Part shown: positions 35,799 through 44,032 of the stretch, one piece after another
Layout of the letters: every line of letters starts with the position of its first letter
Position numbering within the stretch: position 1 is the first letter of the stretch
Assembly (NCBI GenBank): GCA_017644185.1
Contig: JAEPMA010000001.1
Coordinates: 372,001 to 436,000, forward strand
DNA from: Rhodospirillales bacterium
Lineage (GTDB): Bacteria > Pseudomonadota > Alphaproteobacteria > Rhodospirillales > Casp-alpha2
DNA: 64,000 nt
Reading direction: 5' to 3'
Notes under the pieces: model-generated
What the model was told of the DNA's origin: nothing
What the model saw: only the letters and a program-made list of their open reading frames with translations
The model's database searches: none
Translations under genes and position numbers: made by a program

Positions 35799-37043
35799 AT
35801 GCTATTCGCACGTTTGCTTAAGCACATCGTGAACGCCGGACGATTGACCGTCATCGATGCCGGAGGGATAGAGCATACCTTTTCCGGAACGACCGGTCCT
35901 TCCATAACGATCCGCCTGCATGACAAGGCGCTGCACTGGAAACTCTTCATAAATCCCGAGCTCTACCTCGGCGAAGCGTACATGGATGGTACGCTGACGG
36001 TCGAGGACGACGATATCTACGACTTTCTTCAGTTCGCGACATCGAACATGGAGCGTGTTCCCACGCACCCGGTCATGGATTGGGTTGGGCGGCTCGACAG
36101 CATCTTCCGGCGCATTCAGCAGTATAACCCGGTGTCACGCGCGCGGAAGAATGTCGCGCACCACTACGACCTGTCGGGAGAACTCTATGACTTGTTCCTC
36201 GACCGTGACCGGCAGTACTCGTGCGCCTATTTCACGGACCCCTCGGTCGATCTTGACACCGCGCAACTCGACAAGAAACGCCATATCGCCGCCAAGCTGA
36301 TGCTTGAGCCGGATATGGAGGTGCTGGATATCGGGTGCGGGTGGGGCGGTCTTGCCCTTTATCTGGCGGAAGCGGCGGGCGTCAAGGTGACGGGGCTGAC
36401 GTTATCGCAAGAGCAGTTGTCGGTCGCCCGCGAACGGGCGCGCCGGCGGGGCCTCGAGGACCGGGTCAGTTTCCATCTCCGCGACTATCGCGAGCAGACC
36501 GGTACGTTCGACAGGATCGTCTCGGTCGGTATGTTCGAACATGTGGGTGTCACGCATTACCAGGCGTACTTCAGCGCTGTGCAGAGATTACTGAACGATA
36601 AGGGGGTCGCGCTGATCCATACCATCGGGCGCTCCGACGTGCCGCGCGCCACCAACAGGTGGATCCGCAAGTACATCTTTCCCGGTGGTTACATTCCCGC
36701 CCTTTCCGAGATGATGACCAATATCGAGGGCACGGGGCTCGTGACCTGTGACGTGGAAGTGCTGCGCCTTCATTATGCCGAAACCCTGAAGCACTGGCGG
36801 GGGCGCTTCGCCGCCAATCGCGACAAGGCGAAGGAAATCTACGACGAACGTTTCTGCCGGATGTGGGAATTCTACCTCGCCGCCAGCGAAGTCTCGTTCC
36901 GTCATATGGATAATGTGGTGTTCCAGGTTCAGTTGGCCCGGAAACGCGACACCCTGCCGCTGACGCGTGATTACATCACCGAGTGGGAAGAACGTCTGCG
37001 CCACGATGATAAGAGCGCCACCGGCGGCGGCGCGGCGGCGTAA
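35799..37043 (+). CDS. cfa: Cyclopropane-fatty-acyl-phospholipid synthase family methyltransferase
   Basis: A 414-residue SAM-dependent enzyme that adds a methylene bridge to unsaturated phospholipid acyl chains at the membrane surface. The SAM-binding motif is LDIGCGWGGLALYLAE, and the family blocks LFINPELYLGEAYMDG, NVAHHYDLSGELYDLFLD and FPGGYIPALSEM are all present. Length is typical for the long form, with an N-terminal lipid-binding domain. The C-terminal glycine/alanine-rich tail is not conserved. It converges on the cyclase gene, one base apart. Confidence 0.93.
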   Translation: MLFARLLKHIVNAGRLTVIDAGGIEHTFSGTTGPSITIRLHDKALHWKLFINPELYLGEAYMDGTLTVEDDDIYDFLQFATSNMERVPTHPVMDWVGRLDSIFRRIQQYNPVSRARKNVAHHYDLSGELYDLFLDRDRQYSCAYFTDPSVDLDTAQLDKKRHIAAKLMLEPDMEVLDIGCGWGGLALYLAEAAGVKVTGLTLSQEQLSVARERARRRGLEDRVSFHLRDYREQTGTFDRIVSVGMFEHVGVTHYQAYFSAVQRLLNDKGVALIHTIGRSDVPRATNRWIRKYIFPGGYIPALSEMMTNIEGTGLVTCDVEVLRLHYAETLKHWRGRFAANRDKAKEIYDERFCRMWEFYLAASEVSFRHMDNVVFQVQLARKRDTLPLTRDYITEWEERLRHDDKSATGGGAAA

Positions 37044-37044
37044 T

Positions 37045-39180
37045 TTATTTCTCGTCCAGGACCGTCACGCCGTTCCAGTCGTTGCCCGGCGGATTTTCCA
37101 CCAGATCGCGGCATTTCTCGCGCAGCTTGGCGACGACCACGTCGTCGGGCGCGGTCTCGGCGAGTTCGTCGAGCAGCCGCAACGCATCGTCGAAATCGCG
37201 GTGCAGGTAGAAATCGAACGCCTGCTCGTATTTGGACGCCAGGCGGATCGCATCCTCGCCGACGAAGAACGCCGCGTCTTCCCCCCGTTGGCCCATCAGT
37301 TCGTAGATGGTCAGCGGTATGCTGGTCCCCTTGGCGGCGACGATGTCGACGCGGCGGAACAGGAATTCCGGGGTCGCACGTCTGCGGACCGCGTCGCTGG
37401 CCAGCACTTGCGTGCCGTAGAACTTGTTCAACCCTTCAATTCTGGCGGCCAGGTTCACGCCGGAGCCCAGGCAGGTGTACTGCATCCGGTCCGGCGCGCC
37501 GACATTGCCGACAAGCACGTCGCAGGTATGAAGCCCGAAGCGGGTCCGCATCGGCAGTTCACCCTTTTCCTCGAAGCCCTTGTTCAGGTCTTCCGAGATA
37601 TGAAACGCGGCCAATGCGCCCCGGCAGGCGTTGTCGACGTGGAAAACATCCTCCGACGGGGCGTTCCACATCGCCATGATGGCATCCCCGATGAACTTAT
37701 CGATGGTGCCCATGTTCGACTGAATGCCGAGTGACATGAATTCGAAGTATTCCGACGTCTGCGACATGATCTGTTCGGGGGTCATCTTTTCGGACAACGA
37801 GGTGAAGCCTTCGATATCCGTGAACAGTAAAGTGACCTCCCGCCGGGTGCCGCCGACCGCGGCGGCCTGGTTGTCGCGGATCAACTGCCGGACGACGTCG
37901 CGCGGCACGAACCGCAGGAAGGTGTCGAGCGCGGTGCGCATCCGCTCCATCGATTGCTGCAGGCGCCGGATTTCCTCGAACGGGGATTCGAACGACTCCA
38001 TCTTGGCGAAGTTGAGGTCGGTGACCTGATCCGCCATACGCCGGAGGCGCAGGACCGGCACCGTGATCCAGCCCGCCATCGCGGCGACCCCGGCGATGGC
38101 GACGACGAGCACCGAACCCGCGATGATCAGCGAGCGGTGCAGCGTCTCCTTCAGGCCGCCGGTGAAGTCCTTCACCGCGGCGACGCTGACGATCCGCCAG
38201 TTGGCGAGACTGTTATGCGCGGCACGCCGGACAAAGCCGATGTATTCCTCGCCGTCGGCCTTGAAGGCATGGTGCTCGTGCAGCTTCATGTCGTCGCCCG
38301 AGATCGCGATCTGGATTCGCTTGTCGTCGATATCCTTGGCCGTCATGAGGTCGACGCCGGGCGCGGTGCCCGTCGTCTTCATGATCTTGGCCGGGTCGGG
38401 GTAGGCGACGACGTTGCCGCGCTCGTTGAGGATCGCGACGACGCCGTTCTTTCCGGGTTTTAAGCGGTCGGTCACACCGGCGAGATCGTGGAGCGACAGG
38501 TCGACGCCGACCGTCGCGCCGGGCACGTGTTTCAACGGCTCGGCGACCGTAATCCCGGGTTTCTTGAGGCTGGAAAACACGTAAGCGTCCGACACCACGA
38601 CGTCGTTGGCTTTCTGGGCGTTGACAAACCAGGGACGGGTGCGCGGATCGTAGGTCGCGGTGCCGCTGTGACCGGCGCTGGCGTCGGATATCAGGTCGTT
38701 GGCGGCGTCGAAGTGCCACCAGCTTTCCGGGCGCGCCATGCCGTTGACGACGGGGCCGATGACCCGCCATGCGGTGACGGTGCCTTCCGGCATGCCCTCG
38801 ACATTGCGTTTCGTGCCGTCGGCGCCGACCAGATTGAGGGCCTGGATGAACGAGCCGTCGGGCAGGCCGACGAAAACGCCGTATATTTCAGGGCTGCTTT
38901 TAAGGCTGACGGTGAGGATTCCCAGGAGGGATTCATGCTCGCTCAGCTTGAAAAGATCAGCGGGCAGGATCGAGATCGTGTCCGCTGCCAGAAAGGCCCG
39001 GCCGAGCAATCGCTCGATACCGTTTTCTGCCGCGTCCGCGGATTTTACGATCCCCGCCTTCGCGGTATCGATGATGGCGTCGCGGCTGCCGATGTAGTTG
39101 GACGCCGCGACCAGGGTGATGGTGATGGCGGTAAAGACGGCGAACGCCGTGGTAACGGTGATCCTGAGCGGCAGCTTCAT
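37045..39180 (-). CDS. Cache-HAMP adenylate/guanylate cyclase, class IIIb-like
   Basis: A 711-residue membrane cyclase. Transmembrane helix 8-28, periplasmic Cache-type sensor 30-340 (YDPRTRPWF near 177), second helix 350-372, HAMP 372-425, and a class III cyclase domain about 445-630. Metal aspartates are D455 (FTDIEGFTS) and D499 (KFIGDAIMAMW). The base-selecting pair is K495 and T569, with N576 and R580 for catalysis; Thr in place of Asp at that position is the hallmark of class IIIb adenylate cyclases. It should make cAMP. The ATG at 39180 follows AGGA; an FNR-like box lies upstream. Confidence 0.88.
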   Translation of the reverse strand: MKLPLRITVTTAFAVFTAITITLVAASNYIGSRDAIIDTAKAGIVKSADAAENGIERLLGRAFLAADTISILPADLFKLSEHESLLGILTVSLKSSPEIYGVFVGLPDGSFIQALNLVGADGTKRNVEGMPEGTVTAWRVIGPVVNGMARPESWWHFDAANDLISDASAGHSGTATYDPRTRPWFVNAQKANDVVVSDAYVFSSLKKPGITVAEPLKHVPGATVGVDLSLHDLAGVTDRLKPGKNGVVAILNERGNVVAYPDPAKIMKTTGTAPGVDLMTAKDIDDKRIQIAISGDDMKLHEHHAFKADGEEYIGFVRRAAHNSLANWRIVSVAAVKDFTGGLKETLHRSLIIAGSVLVVAIAGVAAMAGWITVPVLRLRRMADQVTDLNFAKMESFESPFEEIRRLQQSMERMRTALDTFLRFVPRDVVRQLIRDNQAAAVGGTRREVTLLFTDIEGFTSLSEKMTPEQIMSQTSEYFEFMSLGIQSNMGTIDKFIGDAIMAMWNAPSEDVFHVDNACRGALAAFHISEDLNKGFEEKGELPMRTRFGLHTCDVLVGNVGAPDRMQYTCLGSGVNLAARIEGLNKFYGTQVLASDAVRRRATPEFLFRRVDIVAAKGTSIPLTIYELMGQRGEDAAFFVGEDAIRLASKYEQAFDFYLHRDFDDALRLLDELAETAPDDVVVAKLREKCRDLVENPPGNDWNGVTVLDEK

Positions 39181-39230
39181 CGTGTCCTGACCGGGTACGC
39201 CGGCGGCTGATTGCACCCAAAAAGCGTTCG

Positions 39231-39272
39231 ATCCTACCCCGATCCCCACCACCATGACTTGCGCTGGATCAA
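39231..39272 (-). promoter_or_regulatory. FNR-like class II promoter of the cyclase gene
   Basis: On the minus strand TTGATCCAGCGCAA (39272-39259), with the minimal TTG-N8-CAA and a perfect left half, is followed after 22 bases by TAGGAT (39236-39231). The spacing mirrors the hemN promoter and puts the mRNA start near 39224, leaving a 44-base leader. The rest of 39273-39405 shows no gene or clear structure. Confidence 0.5.
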
Positions 39273-39405
39273 GTGAGCAAAAAAAGAACGACAACTTGTA
39301 TTAGAAAAAGCTGTCGTCAAAATGACAAGATCGAACTCGGGCCGGGCTTTGGAATTAGGTCGTCCGGTGATCCTGAAAACCTGCAGGTTGCCCGGAAAAC
39401 TCGTT

Positions 39406-40866
39406 TCAGACGCCGGCGGCAGGCAATGTGACCGTCACCCGTAGGCCGCCGTTTTTCATATTCTCCAGCTCCACGTCACCGCCGTGGCGGCGGACGATGT
39501 CGCGGGCGATGGACATGCCGAGCCCGATGCCGCCGGTGTCCTGGCTGCGCGAGGTGTCCAGCCTGACGAAAGGCTCGAAAATGCGCTCGATCTGATCCAC
39601 TGGGATGCCCGGGCCGTTGTCCTCGATGACGATTTCGGGCGCGCCGCCGTTATCCATTAAACGAAGCCGCGCGGATCCTCCATATGTCGCGGCGTTGAGC
39701 GCCAGGTTCATGATGGCACGCCGCATCGCGAGCGGACGGCAGGGATAGACCAGCGGCGATGGGGCATCGTATTCGACGGCGTGGCCGAGATCGTTCAGGT
39801 CGTCGGCAACGGCCCCGACCAGTGCCGAGAGATCGGTCGGCCGGGTCGGTTCGGCGGCGGCTTCCTCGCGCGCAAACGCCAGTGTCGCTTCGACCATGTC
39901 CTGCATGTCGGCGAGGGTCTGGATCATTTTCTCGCGTGCTTCGGCATCGTCGAGCATTTCAGCCCGCAGCCTCAGCGACGTGATCGGGGTTCTGAGATCG
40001 TGACTGATTGCGGCCAGCATCTTCGTACGTTCGGTGACGAACGTCCTAAGCCGGTCCTGCATTTCGTTGAACGCCCGAATGGTCTCACGGACGTCGGCGG
40101 GGCCTTCTTCTCTCAACGGTTCGATTTCTTCGCCCCGGCCGAGCTTCCCTGCCGCTTTTGATAGGGCGTCCATCGGCCGCGTGATGCGTCTGAGGGCGAT
40201 CACCACGATGATGCTGATGGCGGCGGCGGTCACGAGAAACGTAATCCAGGTGTCGGTGCGGATGAGTTGCCGTGGCGGGCGGGCACTAAGCGCTGCATTC
40301 ATCCATTGGGACTCGCCCATTCTGATGGACATGACCGTCGCGTCGAAGCGTGCGTGCTTCGGCAGACCGGCACGTTCAAGCGCGTCCGGCGCCAGACGCA
40401 TATAGCCGTGCCGCCGATCACCGTGGTCGTCATCGTCGTCGTGACGATGGCGATAGACGCGAACCTGCTGGTCGTGATGCTCACCCATTTCGCTGGCGAT
40501 ACGCGCCGCGAGATCGCGCATCCTGACACGCTCGTCGTCATCGTCCTGCTCGGTCGCCCCGATGGGGCCGTTACCGCTGACGGCGGCGTCATCACTGAGC
40601 CAGACCTTGAAACGCCGATTGGTCAGGGCGTCGGCGAGTTTCTCACGGAATTCCGGCTGGGTGTCCTTCATCAACGCCGCCAGCGGCGCAACGCGGTCGG
40701 CGAGGAAACGGACTTCAGCCCCACGATAGAAATCACGGGCCTCGGAGCGGATGATCAGCGCTGAAATGATCTGCGCCGAGAAAAGCGCGATGAGGACCAA
40801 AAGAACCGTCTGCCCCATGAGCCCTTTCGGCCAGAGTCTGGACAGAAACGCCTTGAGGCCGGTCAT
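39406..40866 (-). CDS. Sensor histidine kinase with His/Asp-rich periplasmic loop
   Basis: A 486-residue two-component kinase. Transmembrane helices are near 17-40 and 207-226, enclosing a periplasmic loop that has a very acidic, histidine-rich patch at about 138-154 (HRHDDDDDHGDRRHG) plus a run of acidic residues at 108-112, suggesting cation binding. HAMP follows, then the H-box with phospho-acceptor H289 (AISHDLRTP), N387/N391, DNGPGIP at 416-422 and GIGLG at 446-450. It is coupled (ATGA overlap) to the response regulator and divergent from an EF-hand protein. Confidence 0.92.
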   Translation of the reverse strand: MTGLKAFLSRLWPKGLMGQTVLLVLIALFSAQIISALIIRSEARDFYRGAEVRFLADRVAPLAALMKDTQPEFREKLADALTNRRFKVWLSDDAAVSGNGPIGATEQDDDDERVRMRDLAARIASEMGEHHDQQVRVYRHRHDDDDDHGDRRHGYMRLAPDALERAGLPKHARFDATVMSIRMGESQWMNAALSARPPRQLIRTDTWITFLVTAAAISIIVVIALRRITRPMDALSKAAGKLGRGEEIEPLREEGPADVRETIRAFNEMQDRLRTFVTERTKMLAAISHDLRTPITSLRLRAEMLDDAEAREKMIQTLADMQDMVEATLAFAREEAAAEPTRPTDLSALVGAVADDLNDLGHAVEYDAPSPLVYPCRPLAMRRAIMNLALNAATYGGSARLRLMDNGGAPEIVIEDNGPGIPVDQIERIFEPFVRLDTSRSQDTGGIGLGMSIARDIVRRHGGDVELENMKNGGLRVTVTLPAAGV

Positions 40867-41582
40867 GCCGGCGTGACCTCTGTGGCGAACTTGTAGCCGC
40901 CGCCCCAGACCGTCTGGATCAGGACCGGTTTCTTGGGGTCTGTTTCGATCTTCTTCCTGAGCCGGCTAACCTGGTTGTCGATGGCGCGATCGAAGGGTTG
41001 GGCCTCGCGGCCGGCGGCCAGATCGAGCAGTTGATCGCGGCTCAATACCATACCCGGACGCTGTAAAAAGACGTTCAAAAGCCGGTACTCGGCCGTCGAC
41101 AGCGCCACTGAGACACCGTCCTTTCCCGTCAGCTCCCGCCGTTTCACGTCGAGCGTCCATTTGTCGAAACGCAGTCTGCCGTCCGCCGGGGCCGGGTCGG
41201 TGCGGGGCATCGCGTTGGTGCGCCGAAGAACAGCTTTAATTCGTGCCAGCAGTTCGCGCGGATTGAACGGTTTGGTAACGTAATCATCGGCGCCGACTTC
41301 CAACCCGACGATGCGGTCGGTGTCCTCGGCCATCGCCGTCAGGAGAATGACCGGAAGGTCGGTGTTGTCGCGCAGGTGCCGGCACAGCGACAGCCCATCC
41401 TCGCCCGGCATCATCACGTCGAGCACGACCAGATCGGGCGCCGCCGCCTTTAGTTTCTCACGCATTTCGGCGCCGCCCGACGCCGTTGTCGCACGCATGC
41501 CGTTCTTCGACAGGTAACGCGCGAGCTGGGTGCGGATCTCTTCGTGATCGTCGACCACCAGGATGTGAGGCGTTGTCTCCAT
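40863..41582 (-). CDS. OmpR-family response regulator
   Basis: A 239-residue regulator with a receiver domain (D11, D12, phospho-acceptor D55 in VVLDVMMPGEDG, and K near 105 in VTKPF) and a winged-helix DNA-binding domain (ELTGKDGVSVALSTAEYRLL, then SRDQLLDLAAGRE). Its stop overlaps the kinase start by four bases, so the pair is coupled. The intergenic region to the divergent EF-hand gene has four half-sites of the TTGCGACAA type, likely its binding sites. Confidence 0.94.
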   Translation of the reverse strand: METTPHILVVDDHEEIRTQLARYLSKNGMRATTASGGAEMREKLKAAAPDLVVLDVMMPGEDGLSLCRHLRDNTDLPVILLTAMAEDTDRIVGLEVGADDYVTKPFNPRELLARIKAVLRRTNAMPRTDPAPADGRLRFDKWTLDVKRRELTGKDGVSVALSTAEYRLLNVFLQRPGMVLSRDQLLDLAAGREAQPFDRAIDNQVSRLRKKIETDPKKPVLIQTVWGGGYKFATEVTPA

Positions 41583-41636
41583 ACATTCATCTTATATCCC
41601 GGCGGCCCGCGCCGTCTTCATCGGAATTTTGTAACC

Positions 41637-41708
41637 AATTGTCGCAACAGTCCTTTTCGCAACCGATTGCGACAATTTTGGGGGGCGGGCGGCATACTTT
41701 TGCGACAA
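41637..41708. promoter_or_regulatory. Cluster of TTGCGACAA sites between the response regulator and EF-hand genes
   Basis: AATTGTCGCAA (41637-41647) and TTGCGACAATT (41667-41677) form an 11-base perfect inverted repeat. TCGCAA-CCGA-TTGCGA (41657-41672) makes a nested palindrome. A further TTGCGACAA is at 41700-41708. These repeated half-sites lie between the divergent promoters and look like operator sites for the OmpR-type regulator. Confidence 0.65.
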
Positions 41709-41757
41709 ACAGCACCTAGGTTGTGGCTATCCGAATTCCAGTGAAAGGGACTAGACG

Positions 41758-42222
41758 ATGAAACTCAGAACCAAAGTTTTAGCGATGCTCGGTGTGGTCG
41801 GTGTACTCGGTGCAGCCGGAATTGCCGCAGCGTCGGGCAAGCACGAAGGCTATCATGATCGTTCCGGCGATCACCACAAGTACGCTAAGCGCGGCATGCA
41901 CATGATGGAAACCTATGACACCAACGGTGACGGTGCCCTGACGCTCGATGAAATCACCACCGAACGCGGCAAGAAGTTCAAGCAGTTCGACGCCAACGGC
42001 GACGGCGCACTGACCCTTGACGAGTATCAGGGGCTCTGGATGGACGCGATGCGCGAGCGCATGGTCGACCGCTTTCAGAAGCATGACGACGACGGCGACG
42101 GCAAGATCAGTGTCGACGACTTCAATAAACGCTTCAAACGGATGATGACGTGGATGGATCGGAACGGTGACGGCAAAGTTGACCGTGACGACCGTGGTTA
42201 CCGTCATCGCGACCGGGATTGA
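41758..42222 (+). CDS. Secreted EF-hand protein (calmodulin-like)
   Basis: A 154-residue exported protein with a signal peptide (cut likely near residue 26) and four EF-hand loops: D54-E65, D78-E89, D110-D121 and D134-D145. The first two are canonical; the last two have Asp instead of Glu at position 12, which usually gives weaker or different cation preference. The mature N terminus is His/Asp/Lys-rich (KHEGYHDRSGDHHK). It probably binds calcium or other divalent ions in the periplasm. AAAGGGA precedes the ATG; it diverges from the two-component genes. Confidence 0.9.
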   Translation: MKLRTKVLAMLGVVGVLGAAGIAAASGKHEGYHDRSGDHHKYAKRGMHMMETYDTNGDGALTLDEITTERGKKFKQFDANGDGALTLDEYQGLWMDAMRERMVDRFQKHDDDGDGKISVDDFNKRFKRMMTWMDRNGDGKVDRDDRGYRHRDRD

Positions 42223-42274
42223 TGCCGACGGGGTCGATCATCTGAAAAATCCGACGGAAAGCCGGCCGGGCCTC

Positions 42275-43435
42275 TTATTGGGATCTGGCCGGTCCGCTTT
42301 CGGGCAGGAAGATGCGTGTCACGTAGCGCCGGGGGCCGTCTTCGATCGTTTCGAAATTACCCCCATGGGCCTGCACGATCGCACGGATCAACGCCAACCC
42401 CTGCATGACGCCGTTCGGGTCGGGGGTGCCGATGGTTGCCGGTTGTGACGGCGGCGGGGCAGGTTTGACTGGTGAGATAACGCTGACGGTGACACCCGAC
42501 CCCGGTGTGAACGCGGTTTCCACATCTATCGTGTGACCGCGCCCCGTCGTGGCGACACTGGCTTCGATCAGGCGTCTTACGCATTGGGTGAGGCGTTCCT
42601 GATCCCCGGTAATACGTCCCTTGGCGGAGCCCCATTTGCGCCTCAAAGAAACGCCGCGCCGGTCGGCGGCCTGTGCCGCAGTCCGGCAAGATGCGTCGAC
42701 GATCTCCTCGATGTCGATCTGCATGAGCGGTCCGAGCGGGATGTTCACCCCGTATTCGGCGAGCGTGGTGTCGACGAGGTTGTTCATCGCGTCCAGCAGA
42801 TGTGACGCGGCGTGACGGATGTCGCGGGCATATTCCACATAGCCGACGGGTTGGATCGCACCCAGCGTCTGGTCGGCGATCATTTCCGAAAAGCCCACGA
42901 TCGCCGTTAGGGGCGTTCTCAACTGGTGGCTCAGATGGTTCAAGAGGTCGATCAGCGGCTCCTGGCCGGTCGGTGCCATTGCCCCCTTGGTGGAAGGGCC
43001 GAACGGGGCCTCGTACGGCTGGCCCAGACGTTCGCCGCATTCGGTGACGAAGGTTTCCAACGCGCTGGCGACACTGTCGGAGATGTCGATGCGGCGACGG
43101 CGGGCATCCTCGCGGTCCTGCACCTTGCTGATCGCGCCTCGGCGTTCGAGTTCCGCCAATCCGGTAATCGCGGTCCCCTTGGACAGGCCGGTGGCGAGGT
43201 AGATATCGGTGACGTTGGGTGTTTCGCCGTTCAGATGGCTTTGCATCAGGAAGTACAGGATATCCCAGGTCGAGCGGTTGAACGCATCCGGGTTTTGATC
43301 GACGCCCAGCAACGCCCCAAGCCGGTCGGTGATGTCTCGATGGCGGTAGAGTTCATAGCGAAGAACGTGCTCGACGACCCGTTTTCGGTCGGCCGCATTC
43401 GTGATTAAGCTATTGTTTCCAGGCTGTTCTGCCAT
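42275..43435 (-). CDS. MarR-type winged helix fused to a degenerate histidine-kinase domain
   Basis: A 386-residue protein, no membrane helix. Residues 50-135 are a MarR-like winged helix (VTDIYLATGLSKGTAITGLAELERRG, then a wing with DREDARRRRIDIS). Residues 160-235 are a HisKA dimerisation helix pair with H170 in LSHQLRTPLTA. The C-terminal part resembles a HATPase fold, but the N-box lacks asparagine (RLIEASVATT), the DxGxG loop is replaced by a proline-rich stretch, and only the later GLALIRAIVQAHGG segment is recognisable. It may bind DNA and be a phosphate acceptor or scaffold. Start: ATG 43435, or GTG 43459. Confidence 0.8.
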   Translation of the reverse strand: MAEQPGNNSLITNAADRKRVVEHVLRYELYRHRDITDRLGALLGVDQNPDAFNRSTWDILYFLMQSHLNGETPNVTDIYLATGLSKGTAITGLAELERRGAISKVQDREDARRRRIDISDSVASALETFVTECGERLGQPYEAPFGPSTKGAMAPTGQEPLIDLLNHLSHQLRTPLTAIVGFSEMIADQTLGAIQPVGYVEYARDIRHAASHLLDAMNNLVDTTLAEYGVNIPLGPLMQIDIEEIVDASCRTAAQAADRRGVSLRRKWGSAKGRITGDQERLTQCVRRLIEASVATTGRGHTIDVETAFTPGSGVTVSVISPVKPAPPPSQPATIGTPDPNGVMQGLALIRAIVQAHGGNFETIEDGPRRYVTRIFLPESGPARSQ

Positions 43436-43530
43436 GACACCACGTTCCCAAGTTCCCACTTAGGTTGAGTGTAGTGCCTGACATAATCAAGGTATATAGG
43501 TGTAATCCACAGTCCTAATTGCCGGCTATT

Positions 43531-43920
43531 CTACTGCGATTCGTCGCCGCGCAGGCCTAAATGCAACATAAGCCCGATAATCATACCTTTCAGCCGCGGC
43601 AGGAACCAGAACGTCAGCAGCAGGGTCATCGGCAGCCAAACCATCAGGTGCACGGTAATCGACGGCTGGAACTCGCGTTCGGTCAGAAGAATCAACGGCA
43701 CGATGATATGCCCGACGACAACCATCGTCAGGTAGGGTGGAAAATCGTCGGCGCGGATGTGACCGAGTTCCTGGCTACAGGCGTTACAGTGGTCCGTGGT
43801 CTTAAGGTACTTCCCAAAAAGCTTCGAGCCGCCACAGCGGGGACAAGTCTGACGGAAACCGCGCCAAAGAAGGGTGCCGAGGCTGGGAACCGGAAGGTGG
43901 GGATCTATGGTCGTGTTCAT
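43531..43920 (-). CDS. DUF983 family membrane protein
   Basis: A 129-residue protein with an N-terminal zinc-ribbon-like pair, CPRCG and CNAC at about residues 26-29 and 45-48, followed by two hydrophobic helices. The RGFRQTCPRCGGSKLFGKYLK block is diagnostic of DUF983. Its function is not established. It diverges from the DUF599 gene downstream by about 110 bases. Confidence 0.87.
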   Translation of the reverse strand: MNTTIDPHLPVPSLGTLLWRGFRQTCPRCGGSKLFGKYLKTTDHCNACSQELGHIRADDFPPYLTMVVVGHIIVPLILLTEREFQPSITVHLMVWLPMTLLLTFWFLPRLKGMIIGLMLHLGLRGDESQ

Positions 43921-44032
43921 GCCGGTTTATAGAGCACGACCGGCGCGTATCGGCAAGCCATACTGGAAACCGCCGTCAGGGCTCCTTATGATCGGGGAGC
44001 GGCGATCCGCCGCAGTTGCCGTTCGAGGATGC

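Noticed and set aside
39406-41582. A phage or IS origin for the His/Asp-rich kinase region.
   Set aside because: No inverted terminal repeats, transposase or change of base composition was seen; codon use matches the neighbours.
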